The notes under the pieces are model-generated. The model was not told the DNA's origin and did not search any database. It was given only the letters and a program-made list of their open reading frames with translations. From Clostridia bacterium (GTDB taxonomy: Bacteria; Bacillota; Clostridia; Caldicoprobacterales; Caldicoprobacteraceae), in the NCBI GenBank assembly GCA_017577715.1, contig PKRC01000001.1:62001-126000 (forward strand): a stretch of DNA of 64,000 bases. Reading direction: 5' to 3'. Numbering within the stretch: the stretch's first letter is position 1; each line of letters begins with the position of its first letter. Made by a program: the position numbers and the translations under genes. This document shows positions 16,795 to 24,801 of this stretch, one piece after another.

Positions 16795-17406
16795 ATGCAA
16801 CTTACCAAACGAGAAAAGGTATTTATTGCGATATTTATAGTGGTATCGGTTGTGGCGGTGTATTACGTATTTTTTTATCAGCCGCTGGTGAAGGATATAG
16901 AGGCAATGTCAGTGCAGGTGACGGAGGGTGAGGATCTGCCTTTGCTCATCAAATCAAAAAAAGAACAGCTTGCATCTCTACAGCATGAGTACCAGGAGCT
17001 TTCGACGAAAGTATTGGACACGCTGGAGAGCTTGCAATGGCCTGACGACCAGCCGGGCTTGGTGGTGCATCTATATGAGATTTTTTCAAGCCGCTCCAAA
17101 ATGCAACAAGTGGAGTTTGGGGAGATGAAGCAGCATGCCGACTTTTGCCTGATGCCTGTCAACGTAACATTTACTTCTACGTATGATGATTTCAAGGATA
17201 TACTGGTACAGCTTGAAAAGTCCTCTTACAAAAACTACATTCAGGCTTTGAATGTACAAGCCGTAGAGGGAGGAAATTCTGTCAGCGTGACCATGTCCCT
17301 TAAGTTCTATTTTAAACCCGAGCCTGCTCCAGATGAGCTGGAATATCCATTTGTCGATGAAGGCAGGTACGGTAAAGACAATCCCTTTCAATTTCCCGGG
17401 CAATGA
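16795..17406 (+). CDS. pilO: Type IV pilus assembly protein PilO-like
   Basis: About 203 residues: a single N-terminal membrane helix (VFIAIFIVVSVVAVYYVFF), a coiled coil (SKKEQLASLQHEYQELSTKV) and a ferredoxin-like C-terminal domain (NVTFTSTYDDFKDILVQLE). This is the PilO layout, and the position directly after pilN supports it. ATG 16795 is preferred over TTG 16792. It is the last gene of the pil operon. Confidence 0.85.
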   Translation: MQLTKREKVFIAIFIVVSVVAVYYVFFYQPLVKDIEAMSVQVTEGEDLPLLIKSKKEQLASLQHEYQELSTKVLDTLESLQWPDDQPGLVVHLYEIFSSRSKMQQVEFGEMKQHADFCLMPVNVTFTSTYDDFKDILVQLEKSSYKNYIQALNVQAVEGGNSVSVTMSLKFYFKPEPAPDELEYPFVDEGRYGKDNPFQFPGQ

Positions 17407-17411
17407 TGGTC

Positions 17412-17467
17412 TTTGGCCGTAGAAGCCTGTCTCATAAGCAATCTTTTTTTCATCATCTATGGCCAAA
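17412..17467. repeat. 12-bp inverted repeat between pilO and comFB
   Basis: TTTGGCCGTAGA (17412-17423) pairs with TCTATGGCCAAA (17456-17467), one G-T wobble, around a 32-nt loop that contains a T7 run. It may end the pil transcript, but the T-run is inside the loop rather than after the stem, so the role is unclear. Confidence 0.45.
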
Positions 17468-17525
17468 TAAAACAGATTTGTAGTATAATGGTTGCAGCTA
17501 AACTGTATTTGAGGGGATTGAGCCT

Positions 17526-17825
17526 ATGGGGGATGATTTCGACAAAAACATGAGACCTAAAAATTACATGGAAGACGTGGTGTTCCATCATTTGGACGGT
17601 ATACTTAAACATACTGATTGCTGCAAGTGCCAGCGCTGCCGTATGGACATTGCCGCTTATGCGCTAAATCAGCTCCCCAGCAAATATGTGGTTACCCGCA
17701 AGGGAGAGGTGTATTCCAAGCTGCTAGAGCTGCAACAGCAGTTTGAGACCGATGTCATCATAGCCATAATCAAAGCCGTTGAGGTGGTGAAGAAAAATCC
17801 TCGCCATGACGAGATGCAAGTGTAA
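17526..17825 (+). CDS. comFB: ComFB family late competence development protein
   Basis: 99 residues matching the ComFB family (PF10719): N-terminal NYMEDVVFHHLD, a Cys cluster CCKCQRCRMDIAAYALNQLP and PSKYVVTRKGEVY. In Bacillus comFB lies in the comF competence operon; homologues elsewhere have been linked to c-di-nucleotide signalling. The cysteines suggest metal binding. Lying directly after the type IV pilus genes, it may regulate pilus or DNA-uptake functions, but this is inference. GAGGGG precedes ATG 17526, and TAGTATAATGG about 45 nt upstream may be a -10 element without a clear -35. Confidence 0.85.
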   Translation: MGDDFDKNMRPKNYMEDVVFHHLDGILKHTDCCKCQRCRMDIAAYALNQLPSKYVVTRKGEVYSKLLELQQQFETDVIIAIIKAVEVVKKNPRHDEMQV

Positions 17826-17835
17826 GGAGCAAAAT

Positions 17836-18375
17836 CTGAGTGTCAGGTGCCATAACATCGTATTGATAGGGTTTATGGGGGTAGGAAAGACCACTGTTGG
17901 CAAGTTGCTGGCCCAGCGCGTGGGATATCGTTTTGTGGATGTTGATCAGGTCATCGAAAATGAAACGGGGCTTTCGATTCCCCAGATTTTCTCAATATAT
18001 GGGGAAGGATATTTTCGTCAGCTGGAGAGGCAAACTATCCGTAGAATTCTTGATAGCTCAGGCATGGTAATTGCAACCGGCGGCGGTGCCGTGATGGATC
18101 CCGCCAATTTTTCGTTTTTGATGGAGAATGGCTGCGTCGTGGCCCTGGATGCCAGCGAGGACACCCTTTGGGAAAGGCTTAAGTCCTGCAATGACCGTCC
18201 TATGCTTTACTCCAATAATCCCAGGGAAAGGGTGAGGGCCTTGCTTGAGATAAGGCGTCCTGTCTATCATAAAGCCCACTTTGTGGTGCGGGTAGACGGC
18301 AAATCGCCAGATGAGGTGGTGGATGAAATCATAGCGATGATAGAGGTGAAGGAAAGGGATGACCATAAAGAATGA
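17836..18375 (+). CDS. aroK: Shikimate kinase, probable CTG start
   Basis: A P-loop kinase with Walker A GFMGVGKTT, shikimate-binding D in VDVDQVIE, R in GEGYFRQLE and the GGG motif (ATGGGAV), plus the lid arginine in CNDRPM. It phosphorylates shikimate at O3. The frame allows ATG 17806 inside comFB, but that codon has no ribosome-binding site and would add ten atypical residues. CTG 17836 has AAGGAG exactly 6 nt upstream and gives MSVRCHNIVLIG, the usual AroK N terminus, so I prefer it. It overlaps the next gene by 17 nt. Confidence 0.92.
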   Translation: MSVRCHNIVLIGFMGVGKTTVGKLLAQRVGYRFVDVDQVIENETGLSIPQIFSIYGEGYFRQLERQTIRRILDSSGMVIATGGGAVMDPANFSFLMENGCVVALDASEDTLWERLKSCNDRPMLYSNNPRERVRALLEIRRPVYHKAHFVVRVDGKSPDEVVDEIIAMIEVKERDDHKE

Positions 18376-19249
18376 CGTTATAAGGTTTGGGCCGGCGGGG
18401 AATTCCGATTCGTTCTACGAACAGGGGTATAGCTCCAGCGTGGACATGCCCAAATGGCTTCATGGTATGGGGCTTACTGCCTATGAGTACACCTGTACCC
18501 ATGGGGTAAACATTGGTGAGGCCACCGCCAGGGCTATAGGCCAGGAGGCGCGCAAGTGGGATATAGCGTTGAGCATCCATGCGCCCTACTACATAAATCT
18601 GGTATCAAAGGATGAGGATAAAAGGGCCAAAACCAAGCGGCATATAATGGATTCCCTTAGGGTGGCACATTGGATGGGAGCAAAACGGGTGGTTTTCCAT
18701 CCGGGTTCATGCTCCGGGATGGACAGAAGGGCGGCCCTTGAAATAGCAATGGATTTCTTAAAGGAGATCATCGATGAAGCTAGAGAGTTTATCGAGGAAG
18801 GTATACACCTTTGCCCCGAGACCATGGGCAAGGTGAACCAGCTGGGGACTGTCGATGAAGTGCTGGAGATGTGTCTGATCCATGACTCCCTTATACCCAC
18901 CCTGGATTTTGGCCATATAAATGCCATGGGACGCGGTAGCATCAGGTCGCGGGAGGATTACATGAACATCATAAACAGGGTAAAGGAAGTTTTGGGGGAA
19001 GATAGGGCCAGGCATTTTCACTGCCATTTCAGCAGGATAGAGTATTCCAATGGCGGAGAGAAAAGGCATTGGACCTTGAAGGATACCCAATATGGTCCCG
19101 AGTTTGAGCCGCTGGCCGAGGTGATAGCCTTGCTTGACTTAAAGCCTATAATAATATGCGAATCCAGGGGTACCATGGCTGAAGATGCTGCCCAGCTAAA
19201 AGAGATTGCCCTTCAAAAAATTAATCTATTCAATACTGGCATTTTATGA
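18359..19249 (+). CDS. Endonuclease IV-like TIM-barrel protein
   Basis: 296 residues of the xylose-isomerase-like/AP endonuclease 2 TIM-barrel family. Metal-ligand-type residues appear in SIHAPYYINL, VVFHPGS, PETMGK, LDFGHINA, HFHCHFS and CESRG, placed as in endonuclease IV (Nfo). It could be a deoxyribonuclease IV, but it lacks the most typical Nfo sequence blocks and could equally act on a small molecule. It sits between aroK and aroQ and overlaps aroK by 17 nt, so it is co-transcribed with shikimate genes; whether that has meaning is unknown. Confidence 0.78.
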   Translation: MTIKNDVIRFGPAGNSDSFYEQGYSSSVDMPKWLHGMGLTAYEYTCTHGVNIGEATARAIGQEARKWDIALSIHAPYYINLVSKDEDKRAKTKRHIMDSLRVAHWMGAKRVVFHPGSCSGMDRRAALEIAMDFLKEIIDEAREFIEEGIHLCPETMGKVNQLGTVDEVLEMCLIHDSLIPTLDFGHINAMGRGSIRSREDYMNIINRVKEVLGEDRARHFHCHFSRIEYSNGGEKRHWTLKDTQYGPEFEPLAEVIALLDLKPIIICESRGTMAEDAAQLKEIALQKINLFNTGIL

Positions 19250-19295
19250 TAATATTATTGAGTGGAATTTTTGGTGAGGGCAGGGGTACGCACAA

Positions 19296-19736
19296 ATGAA
19301 GATTTTGGTGGTAAACGGCCCAAATTTGAACCTCCTAGGTCAACGGGAGCCGTCGATATATGGCGAGACCAGCCTAGAACATCTGGTTGAAATGCTAAAA
19401 GACCACGGCAGCAAAATGGGCATTTATGTGGACCACATACAATCCAACAGCGAAGGGGAAATAATAGATGCTCTCCACAATGCCGTGGGAAAATGGGATG
19501 GCATCATTCTCAATGCAGGTGCCTATACCCACTACAGCTATGCCATACGGGATGCCGTGGCGGCTGTAAAACTGCCCGTCATAGAGATACATATATCCAA
19601 TATACATGCCAGAGAAGAGTTTCGCCGGCAGTCGGTTATAGCGCCGGTATGCATAGGGCAGATCACCGGTTTGGGCATTGAGGGGTATCTGCTAGCCCTG
19701 GATTATTTTGCTAAATATTTCAAGAAGAAAAGCTAG
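19296..19736 (+). CDS. aroQ: Type II 3-dehydroquinate dehydratase
   Basis: 146 residues, standard for AroQ. Conserved blocks are VVNGPNLNLLGQREPSIYG (with the catalytic Tyr of the flexible lid), QSNSEGEIIDALH, ILNAGAYTHYS, EIHISNIHAREEFR and the catalytic His in EIHISN. It dehydrates 3-dehydroquinate in the shikimate pathway. GAGGGCAGGGG lies 10-20 nt upstream of ATG 19296. In many Firmicutes aroQ is followed by a Xaa-Pro peptidase gene and efp; the same order is seen here, but the peptidase is reduced. Confidence 0.96.
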   Translation: MKILVVNGPNLNLLGQREPSIYGETSLEHLVEMLKDHGSKMGIYVDHIQSNSEGEIIDALHNAVGKWDGIILNAGAYTHYSYAIRDAVAAVKLPVIEIHISNIHAREEFRRQSVIAPVCIGQITGLGIEGYLLALDYFAKYFKKKS

Positions 19737-19778
19737 AAAGGGGGAGAAGAGCGCCTTTCTCTTCCTCTAAAAGAGTTT

Positions 19779-20183
19779 TTGCGCTCACACATTATGATGA
19801 AGTCGCCAATGAGTAGGTTGCTGGACCAAATGGAGAACCATGATGGTGTTAATGCAGCCCTGATTACCGACCCTGAAGATGTGGAATACTATTCCGGCTT
19901 TAGGGCAAATGAAGCTATGCTATTCGTACACTCTCTGGTGCGCTATCTCATCGTTATGGATGGCGAGGCGGACCAGTTATGTAAGGCGGAGCAATCGGGC
20001 TTTAAGGTTCTCAACGCACCATGGGATGAAGCTGTCAATTTTCTTTCAAAATTGTGCAGCAAATTAGGAGTCCATAGTATATGGATTGAAGAAAAACATA
20101 TAAATAAAGAGGAGTACAGGCTGTTAAAAGAGTCTTTAAATGGAGTGGAGCTCATACCGGTTAATGATTTTAAAAATCATTGA
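19779..20183 (+). CDS. Creatinase N-terminal domain protein, truncated Xaa-Pro peptidase remnant
   Basis: 134 residues corresponding only to the N-terminal non-catalytic domain of aminopeptidase P/prolidase (RLLDQMENHDGVNAALITDPEDVEYYSGFR; SIWIEEKHI). The metal-binding pita-bread domain with its two Asp, one His and two Glu ligands is entirely absent: the frame stops at 20183, and efp begins 38 bp later. The order aroQ-peptidase-efp is common in Firmicutes, so this looks like an internal deletion of the catalytic domain. It could persist as a stand-alone domain or be decaying. The TTG start is uncertain; ATG 19794 or 19797 is possible. Confidence 0.75.
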   Translation: MRSHIMMKSPMSRLLDQMENHDGVNAALITDPEDVEYYSGFRANEAMLFVHSLVRYLIVMDGEADQLCKAEQSGFKVLNAPWDEAVNFLSKLCSKLGVHSIWIEEKHINKEEYRLLKESLNGVELIPVNDFKNH

Positions 20184-20220
20184 AGGATAAAACTATTCTT
20201 AAGGAAAGGAAGTGGTGATT

Positions 20221-20784
20221 ATGGATATGATTGCAGCAGGTGATTTCAGAAAAGGCGTAACCATTGAATTGGACGGGCAGGTATATACAATCGTCGATTT
20301 TCAGCATGTAAAGCCTGGAAAAGGAGCTGCGTTTGTGCGCACCAAGATTAAGAACATAGTGACGGGCAACGTGCTGGAGCGCACCTTCAACCCTACTGAA
20401 AGGGTGCCCAGAGCTCATATAGAGACCAAGGAGATGCAGTACCTGTACAACGATGGTAACCTGTACTACTTTATGGATACCGAAACCTATGAACAGATAC
20501 CTCTAAACAGGGAACAAGTGGAAGATGCTATGAAATATATAAAGGAAAATATGATCGTCACTATCAAGTTTTATAAGGGAGTGCCTTTTACAGTAGAGCC
20601 GCCTAACTTTGTGGAGCTAAAAGTTATTGATACCGAGCCGGGCGTAAGGGGAGATACGGTTACGGGCGGAAGCAAACCTGCAACTTTGGAGACCGGAGCT
20701 GTCATTCAGGTGCCGTTGTTTATCAACACCGGTGACGTCATAAGGATCGATACCAGGACCGACGAGTATATAGAAAGGGTTTAA
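20221..20784 (+). CDS. efp: Elongation factor P
   Basis: About 187 residues, full length. The KOW-like N domain contains [20 protein letters not shown], where the Lys in GKG is at the usual modified position, and the OB domains contain [19 protein letters not shown] and [20 protein letters not shown], with the C-terminal signature [12 protein letters not shown]. It relieves ribosome stalling at proline stretches. ATG 20221 is preferred, with AGGAAG 8 nt upstream; a GTG at 20212 would add three residues. Confidence 0.97.
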   Translation: MDMIAAGDFRKGVTIELDGQVYTIVDFQHVKPGKGAAFVRTKIKNIVTGNVLERTFNPTERVPRAHIETKEMQYLYNDGNLYYFMDTETYEQIPLNREQVEDAMKYIKENMIVTIKFYKGVPFTVEPPNFVELKVIDTEPGVRGDTVTGGSKPATLETGAVIQVPLFINTGDVIRIDTRTDEYIERV

Positions 20785-20788
20785 GGGG

Positions 20789-20838
20789 AATAGTATAAAG
20801 TGAAATCATGGATTTCAAGCCGGAATAGTCATACTATT
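20789..20838. repeat. Nested inverted repeats between efp and the CD1247-like gene
   Basis: AATAGTAT (20789-20796) and ATACTATT (20831-20838) flank an inner GAAATC/GATTTC hairpin (20802-20807, 20811-20816). No T-run follows, so it is not a clear terminator; it could shape the leader of the next gene. Confidence 0.4.
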
Positions 20839-20856
20839 TCAAAGGGAGGAAACTAA

Positions 20857-21276
20857 ATGAACAACAATTTGGGCGAAAAGGTATCCTACATCAAAGGGTT
20901 GGCAGAAGGATTGGGGCTGCACAAAGAAGATACAAAGGAAGCCAGGATACTCATGAACATTATCGAACTGCTGGAGGACATAGTTGATGCCATAAATGAG
21001 CTTGAAACTTCTCAGGCCGAGCAGGATGATTACCTTGATGCCCTCAATGAAGATTTGACGGATATACAAAACGATATATATGGTGAAGATGAGGGCGAGG
21101 ACATGGATGAAGATGCCCATTATGTGGAAGTGGTCTGCCCTCACTGCCAAGAAACCGTTTATTTCGAGGAGGAGGCATTTGAAGAAGAGGATGACCTTGC
21201 CTGCCCCAACTGCGGAAAGCTAATATACCAAGAAGAAGATGATGATGAATACGACCAAGACGAAAATGAGGAATGA
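20857..21276 (+). CDS. CD1247 N-terminal domain protein with acidic zinc ribbon
   Basis: 139 residues: an N-terminal helical domain (LGEKVSYIKGLAEGLGL ... ELLEDIVDAINELE) known from Clostridial CD1247-type proteins, then a zinc ribbon (CPHC ... CPNC) and an extremely acidic C-terminal tail of Asp/Glu. The function of the family is not known. AAGGGAGGAA precedes ATG 20857, and a strong terminator follows, so it ends the efp transcription unit. Confidence 0.8.
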   Translation: MNNNLGEKVSYIKGLAEGLGLHKEDTKEARILMNIIELLEDIVDAINELETSQAEQDDYLDALNEDLTDIQNDIYGEDEGEDMDEDAHYVEVVCPHCQETVYFEEEAFEEEDDLACPNCGKLIYQEEDDDEYDQDENEE

Positions 21277-21290
21277 GCTATTAAGGAGGA

Positions 21291-21319
21291 CCGGTGCAAA
21301 ACGCACCGGCTTTTTTTAT
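21291..21319 (+). terminator. Intrinsic terminator after the CD1247-like gene
   Basis: CCGGTGC (21291-21297) pairs with GCACCGG (21303-21309) around AAAAC, followed by CTTTTTTTATTTTT. It separates the efp unit from the spoIIIA operon. Confidence 0.9.
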
Positions 21320-21324
21320 TTTTG

Positions 21325-21354
21325 GTGATATTCTTTTAGCCCAAGACATAGATA
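21325..21354 (+). promoter_or_regulatory. Sigma-E-type promoter of the spoIIIA operon
   Basis: GTGATATT (21325-21332) resembles the sigma-E -35 and CATAGATA (21347-21354) the -10 (CATACAAT), with 14 nt between. spoIIIA is a sigma-E operon in Bacillus. The -10 is imperfect after CATA. Confidence 0.5.
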
Positions 21355-21375
21355 TTTATTAAAAGGGAGGACGAG

Positions 21376-22374
21376 TTGTATATGGTATACAGCCGATATC
21401 CTTCGGGGATTGCATGGAAGCATGTAATACTCGATGTGCTGCCCGAAAACATTGGGAGGATAATAGATGGAATTCCCCAGGATGTTGCCGAAAACTTGGA
21501 AGAAATTCGGATACGTGAAGCGCGACCGCTGATCATACATGGCCGGGGGAAGAGCTACTATCTGGGGCCTGACGGAGAGCTGTGTCCTTCGCCGGAGAAG
21601 GCTTATTATGTAAATCACAGCGATATCCAAAGCATACTGCAGCGCGTCTCCAACTATTCCATATACGCTGTGGAGGAAGAGCTGCGCAACGGGTACATAA
21701 CTTTAAAGGGTGGGTATCGGGTGGGGCTGGCTGGCAAAGCCGTGTTGGAAGGGGGCAAAATAAAGACGTTAAAGTATATAAGTTCCTTTAACATACGCAT
21801 ATGCCGGGAGATAATAGGGGTTGCCGACAAAGTTATTCGCTATATCGTTTCTGGAGGAGAAGTGCATCATACTCTCGTGCTGTCTCCACCCCAGATGGGC
21901 AAGACCACTCTTATCCGCGATATTGCTCGACAGCTGAGCGATGGTTTTCCCGGCTTTAGGGGCGTGAAGGTCGGAATCGTGGACGAACGCTCCGAGATAG
22001 CAGGTTGCTTTCAAGGGGTTCCACAGAACAACGTGGGGCTTCAAACCGATGTGCTAGATGCCTGCCCTAAAGTAGAGGGCATCATGATGCTCATCCGCTC
22101 CATGTCACCTGCTGTCATAATAACCGACGAGATCGGCAAGGCCGAGGATGTGGAGGCCATTGAGGAGGCGCTCAATGCAGGTATAAAGATAATTACAACA
22201 GCTCATGGCAGCGATATAGAGGAGGCACGGCGCCGGCCCATTCTCTCAAAGATTCTGGACAAGAAGATATTCCAAAGAATCATCGTGTTGGGGAATTCCC
22301 TGGGGGTGGGTACGGTCGAGAAGATATACGACGGCCACACTTTAAACAATCTGCTAGATAGGCCCGTTCGTTGA
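21376..22374 (+). CDS. spoIIIAA: Stage III sporulation protein AA (ATPase)
   Basis: 332 residues. It has a secretion-ATPase-like core with P-loop LSPPQMGKTTLIRD, then VGIVDERSEIAG and VIITDEIGKAEDVEAI as Walker B, followed by ITTAHG. The leading P-loop glycine seen in Bacillus (GPPQTGKT) is Ser here. SpoIIIAA powers the mother-cell to forespore channel (feeding tube). TTG 21376 lies 5 nt after AGGGAGG; ATG 21382 is the alternative. It is the first gene of an eight-gene operon. Confidence 0.96.
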   Translation: MYMVYSRYPSGIAWKHVILDVLPENIGRIIDGIPQDVAENLEEIRIREARPLIIHGRGKSYYLGPDGELCPSPEKAYYVNHSDIQSILQRVSNYSIYAVEEELRNGYITLKGGYRVGLAGKAVLEGGKIKTLKYISSFNIRICREIIGVADKVIRYIVSGGEVHHTLVLSPPQMGKTTLIRDIARQLSDGFPGFRGVKVGIVDERSEIAGCFQGVPQNNVGLQTDVLDACPKVEGIMMLIRSMSPAVIITDEIGKAEDVEAIEEALNAGIKIITTAHGSDIEEARRRPILSKILDKKIFQRIIVLGNSLGVGTVEKIYDGHTLNNLLDRPVR

Positions 22375-22389
22375 GAGGGGGTAGCTATC

Positions 22390-22914
22390 ATGGCCTTTAT
22401 CAAGATATTATCAAGCTTGATGATAGTGATATGCTGTTCATTTTTAGGGATGCAAGCCGCCAATAGATATTCATTGAGGGTTAAGGAGCTCAGGCTGCTG
22501 CGTATGGCATTTGCACATCTGGAGAGCGAGGTTATCAACTACGCCAACTTTTTGCCCGAGGCGGTAGAGAGGGCAGCTGTCCTTTTACAAGGTGGAGTAA
22601 AGGAATTTTTTAATGACTTTAGTCGCAGGCTGCAGCAAAGGAGCGGTGCCACAGCTGCCGAAGCATGGGAAAAGGCTCTGCGAAGTTGGAGAAGTCATCT
22701 TCATATAACTGATGAGGATGCTCAAATCCTCCTGAGCTTTGGGAAGGTGCTGGGAGTAAGCGACAGGGACAGTCAGCAAAGGTATTTCCAAATCATCCAA
22801 AGCCAGCTAAAAAGTCAGGAACAGAAGGCTGAAGAAGCCTGTTCGAAATACCGCAACATGTACAGGAGTTTAGGGGTGTTAGGCGGATTAGCCCTGGCCA
22901 TAATACTGCTGTGA
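22390..22914 (+). CDS. spoIIIAB: Stage III sporulation protein AB
   Basis: 174 residues with membrane helices at both ends (KILSSLMIVICCSFLGMQAANRY and LGVLGGLALAIILL) and a helical middle. The layout and a weak resemblance to GspF-type platform proteins fit SpoIIIAB, a membrane component of the SpoIIIA-SpoIIQ channel. GAGAGGGGG precedes ATG 22390. Its stop overlaps the start region of spoIIIAC. Confidence 0.92.
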   Translation: MAFIKILSSLMIVICCSFLGMQAANRYSLRVKELRLLRMAFAHLESEVINYANFLPEAVERAAVLLQGGVKEFFNDFSRRLQQRSGATAAEAWEKALRSWRSHLHITDEDAQILLSFGKVLGVSDRDSQQRYFQIIQSQLKSQEQKAEEACSKYRNMYRSLGVLGGLALAIILL

Positions 22915-22931
22915 CGGGGGTGCGCATCGGG

Positions 22932-23129
22932 ATGAGCGTCGACATAATATTTAAAATAGCTGCCATAGGCATACTTGTCTCGGTACTCAATCATGTGCTC
23001 AACAGGGCGGGACGGGAGGAGATATCCATGATGGTAACTTTAGCGGGTATAGTGGTGGTTCTGTTGATGGTGATAGACATGATAAGCAGGCTGTTCAACA
23101 ATGTCAAGAACATATTCCAGCTTTACTGA
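22932..23129 (+). CDS. spoIIIAC: Stage III sporulation protein AC
   Basis: 65 residues with two membrane segments (IIFKIAAIGILVSVLNHVL and MVTLAGIVVVLLMVIDMI), matching the small SpoIIIAC protein in size and sequence. ATG 22932 is preferred over GTG 22911 because the family begins directly before the first helix. It is a membrane part of the SpoIIIA channel. Confidence 0.93.
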   Translation: MSVDIIFKIAAIGILVSVLNHVLNRAGREEISMMVTLAGIVVVLLMVIDMISRLFNNVKNIFQLY

Positions 23130-23138
23130 GGAGAGCAC

Positions 23139-23534
23139 ATGATGGATATAGAGGTCTTTCAGCTGGTGGGATTGGGAATAGTGGCTGCCATTTTGGCGCT
23201 GGTGTTGAAGCAACATAAACCTGAACTCGGTTTATTCATAGCGATTGCCACTGGAGCCATAATGCTGCTCATGATAACGGGAAGGCTGGTGGCCATAGTT
23301 GCCGTGCTGGATAACATGGCCCGGCAAGCTAACCTTGATCAGTCACACCTGTCTGTGGTGCTTAAAGCTATAGGCATCGCTTATATCGCCGAATTTGGTG
23401 CCCAGGTATGTAAGGATGCGGGGGAAAACGCCATAGCTTCTAAGATAGAGCTGGGCGGCAAGATCATAATACTGAGTTTGGCCATCCCAATTCTTGTGGG
23501 ATTGATTGAAGTGATATTGCAAGTTCTCACTTGA
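23139..23534 (+). CDS. spoIIIAD: Stage III sporulation protein AD
   Basis: 131 residues, four membrane segments. The C-terminal half (KAIGIAYIAEFGAQVCKDAGENAIASKIELGGKI is split over residues ~85-115) is the most conserved block of SpoIIIAD. GAGGAG lies about 5 nt before ATG 23139; ATG 23142 is possible. Confidence 0.94.
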   Translation: MMDIEVFQLVGLGIVAAILALVLKQHKPELGLFIAIATGAIMLLMITGRLVAIVAVLDNMARQANLDQSHLSVVLKAIGIAYIAEFGAQVCKDAGENAIASKIELGGKIIILSLAIPILVGLIEVILQVLT

Positions 23535-23547
23535 GGGGATAAAGCTC

Positions 23548-24741
23548 ATGAAAGCCTTTGCTATTCTTTTATCATTACTGTTGTGCTTGCCTGAAATGGT
23601 TTTTGCAAACCCCGAGTATCATGGAGGTTTAGAAGATATAAGGGAACAAATGCGGTCAATCATAGACCGACAGCTGGATGAGTTAAGCGTTGAAAGATGG
23701 GACGAGTTCATAGAAGAGGGTCAGCAGCAGGGCAACCCGGTTTTTCAGGAGGGTAGTGCCCGCGATCTGATAAAAAAGATAGTTACAGGACAATTTGACT
23801 TTAACCTAAGGGATTTTTTGCTTCATATAATGGGCATCTTTTACAGAGAGGTCATGTCAAATTTGGCCTTGATAGCAAGGATAATAGCTCTGGCCGTGGT
23901 GTGCGGCGTGCTCAAAAACATGCAGGATTCATTCCAAAGCGTCTCGACAGCTGAAGTAGCTTATTTTGCATGCTATATGGTAGTGGTACTAATGGTCATA
24001 CATAGCATCATGTCGGCGGTGGAGACAGGACGGAAAGCTGTTGAGGCCATGGCCTCATTTACCCATAGCTTTTTTCCTGTCCTGCTGGCCTTGCTGGTCT
24101 CCATCGGAGGGATCACCTCTTCAGCCATTTTGAAGCCTACCGTTGGCCTATTGGTGGGTTTTATGGGCATGGTGATAGAACATATCATGTTCCCTTTGAT
24201 ACTCGCTTCGGCAGTCATCATCATGGTGAACCACATCAGCGACAAGGTTCAACTCAACCGCTTAAGCTCGTTGCTAAAAAACCTTTGCGAATGGTCACTA
24301 GGCCTTATATTCACCGTATTTGTGGGTGCCCTGATCGTTCAAGGGGTGATGGCAGCATCCATTGATGGTATATCTATCAGGACGGCCAAGTTTGCGGTTG
24401 ATACATTTGTGCCGGTTGTAGGGAAGATGTTTGCGCAGGCGGTTGACATGGTGGTGGGATGTTCGTTGCTGATAAAAAACGCGGTGGGCCTTGTGGGTTT
24501 GCTGGTCATAGCATCCATATGTCTGTATCCAGTGCTAAAGATACTGGGCATCATGGCCATATATAAGCTCACCAGCGCGGTATTGGAGCCGGTGACTGAT
24601 AAGCGCATCGCCGATTGCCTGAATGACATCGGCAACATGATGATAATAATCGCCATAACGGTAGCCGGAATGGCCATGGTATTCTTCCTGGCCATAACAC
24701 TGGTCATTGGCGTTGGGAACGCCGCTACCATGATGAGATAA
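23548..24741 (+). CDS. spoIIIAE: Stage III sporulation protein AE
   Basis: 397 residues. An N-terminal signal sequence (AFAILLSLLLCLPEMVFA) is followed by an extracytoplasmic segment and then about seven membrane helices with the family motifs FTHSFFPVLLALLVSIGG and CLYPVLKILGIM. SpoIIIAE is the large polytopic subunit of the feeding-tube channel. AGGGGATAAAGCTC precedes the ATG. Confidence 0.95.
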   Translation: MKAFAILLSLLLCLPEMVFANPEYHGGLEDIREQMRSIIDRQLDELSVERWDEFIEEGQQQGNPVFQEGSARDLIKKIVTGQFDFNLRDFLLHIMGIFYREVMSNLALIARIIALAVVCGVLKNMQDSFQSVSTAEVAYFACYMVVVLMVIHSIMSAVETGRKAVEAMASFTHSFFPVLLALLVSIGGITSSAILKPTVGLLVGFMGMVIEHIMFPLILASAVIIMVNHISDKVQLNRLSSLLKNLCEWSLGLIFTVFVGALIVQGVMAASIDGISIRTAKFAVDTFVPVVGKMFAQAVDMVVGCSLLIKNAVGLVGLLVIASICLYPVLKILGIMAIYKLTSAVLEPVTDKRIADCLNDIGNMMIIIAITVAGMAMVFFLAITLVIGVGNAATMMR

Positions 24742-24801
24742 GCTCTATGATAGTGCGTTGGTAAAAAGGGAAAGCATAACTCCAGGGAGGTGGTAAAAGG
24801 T

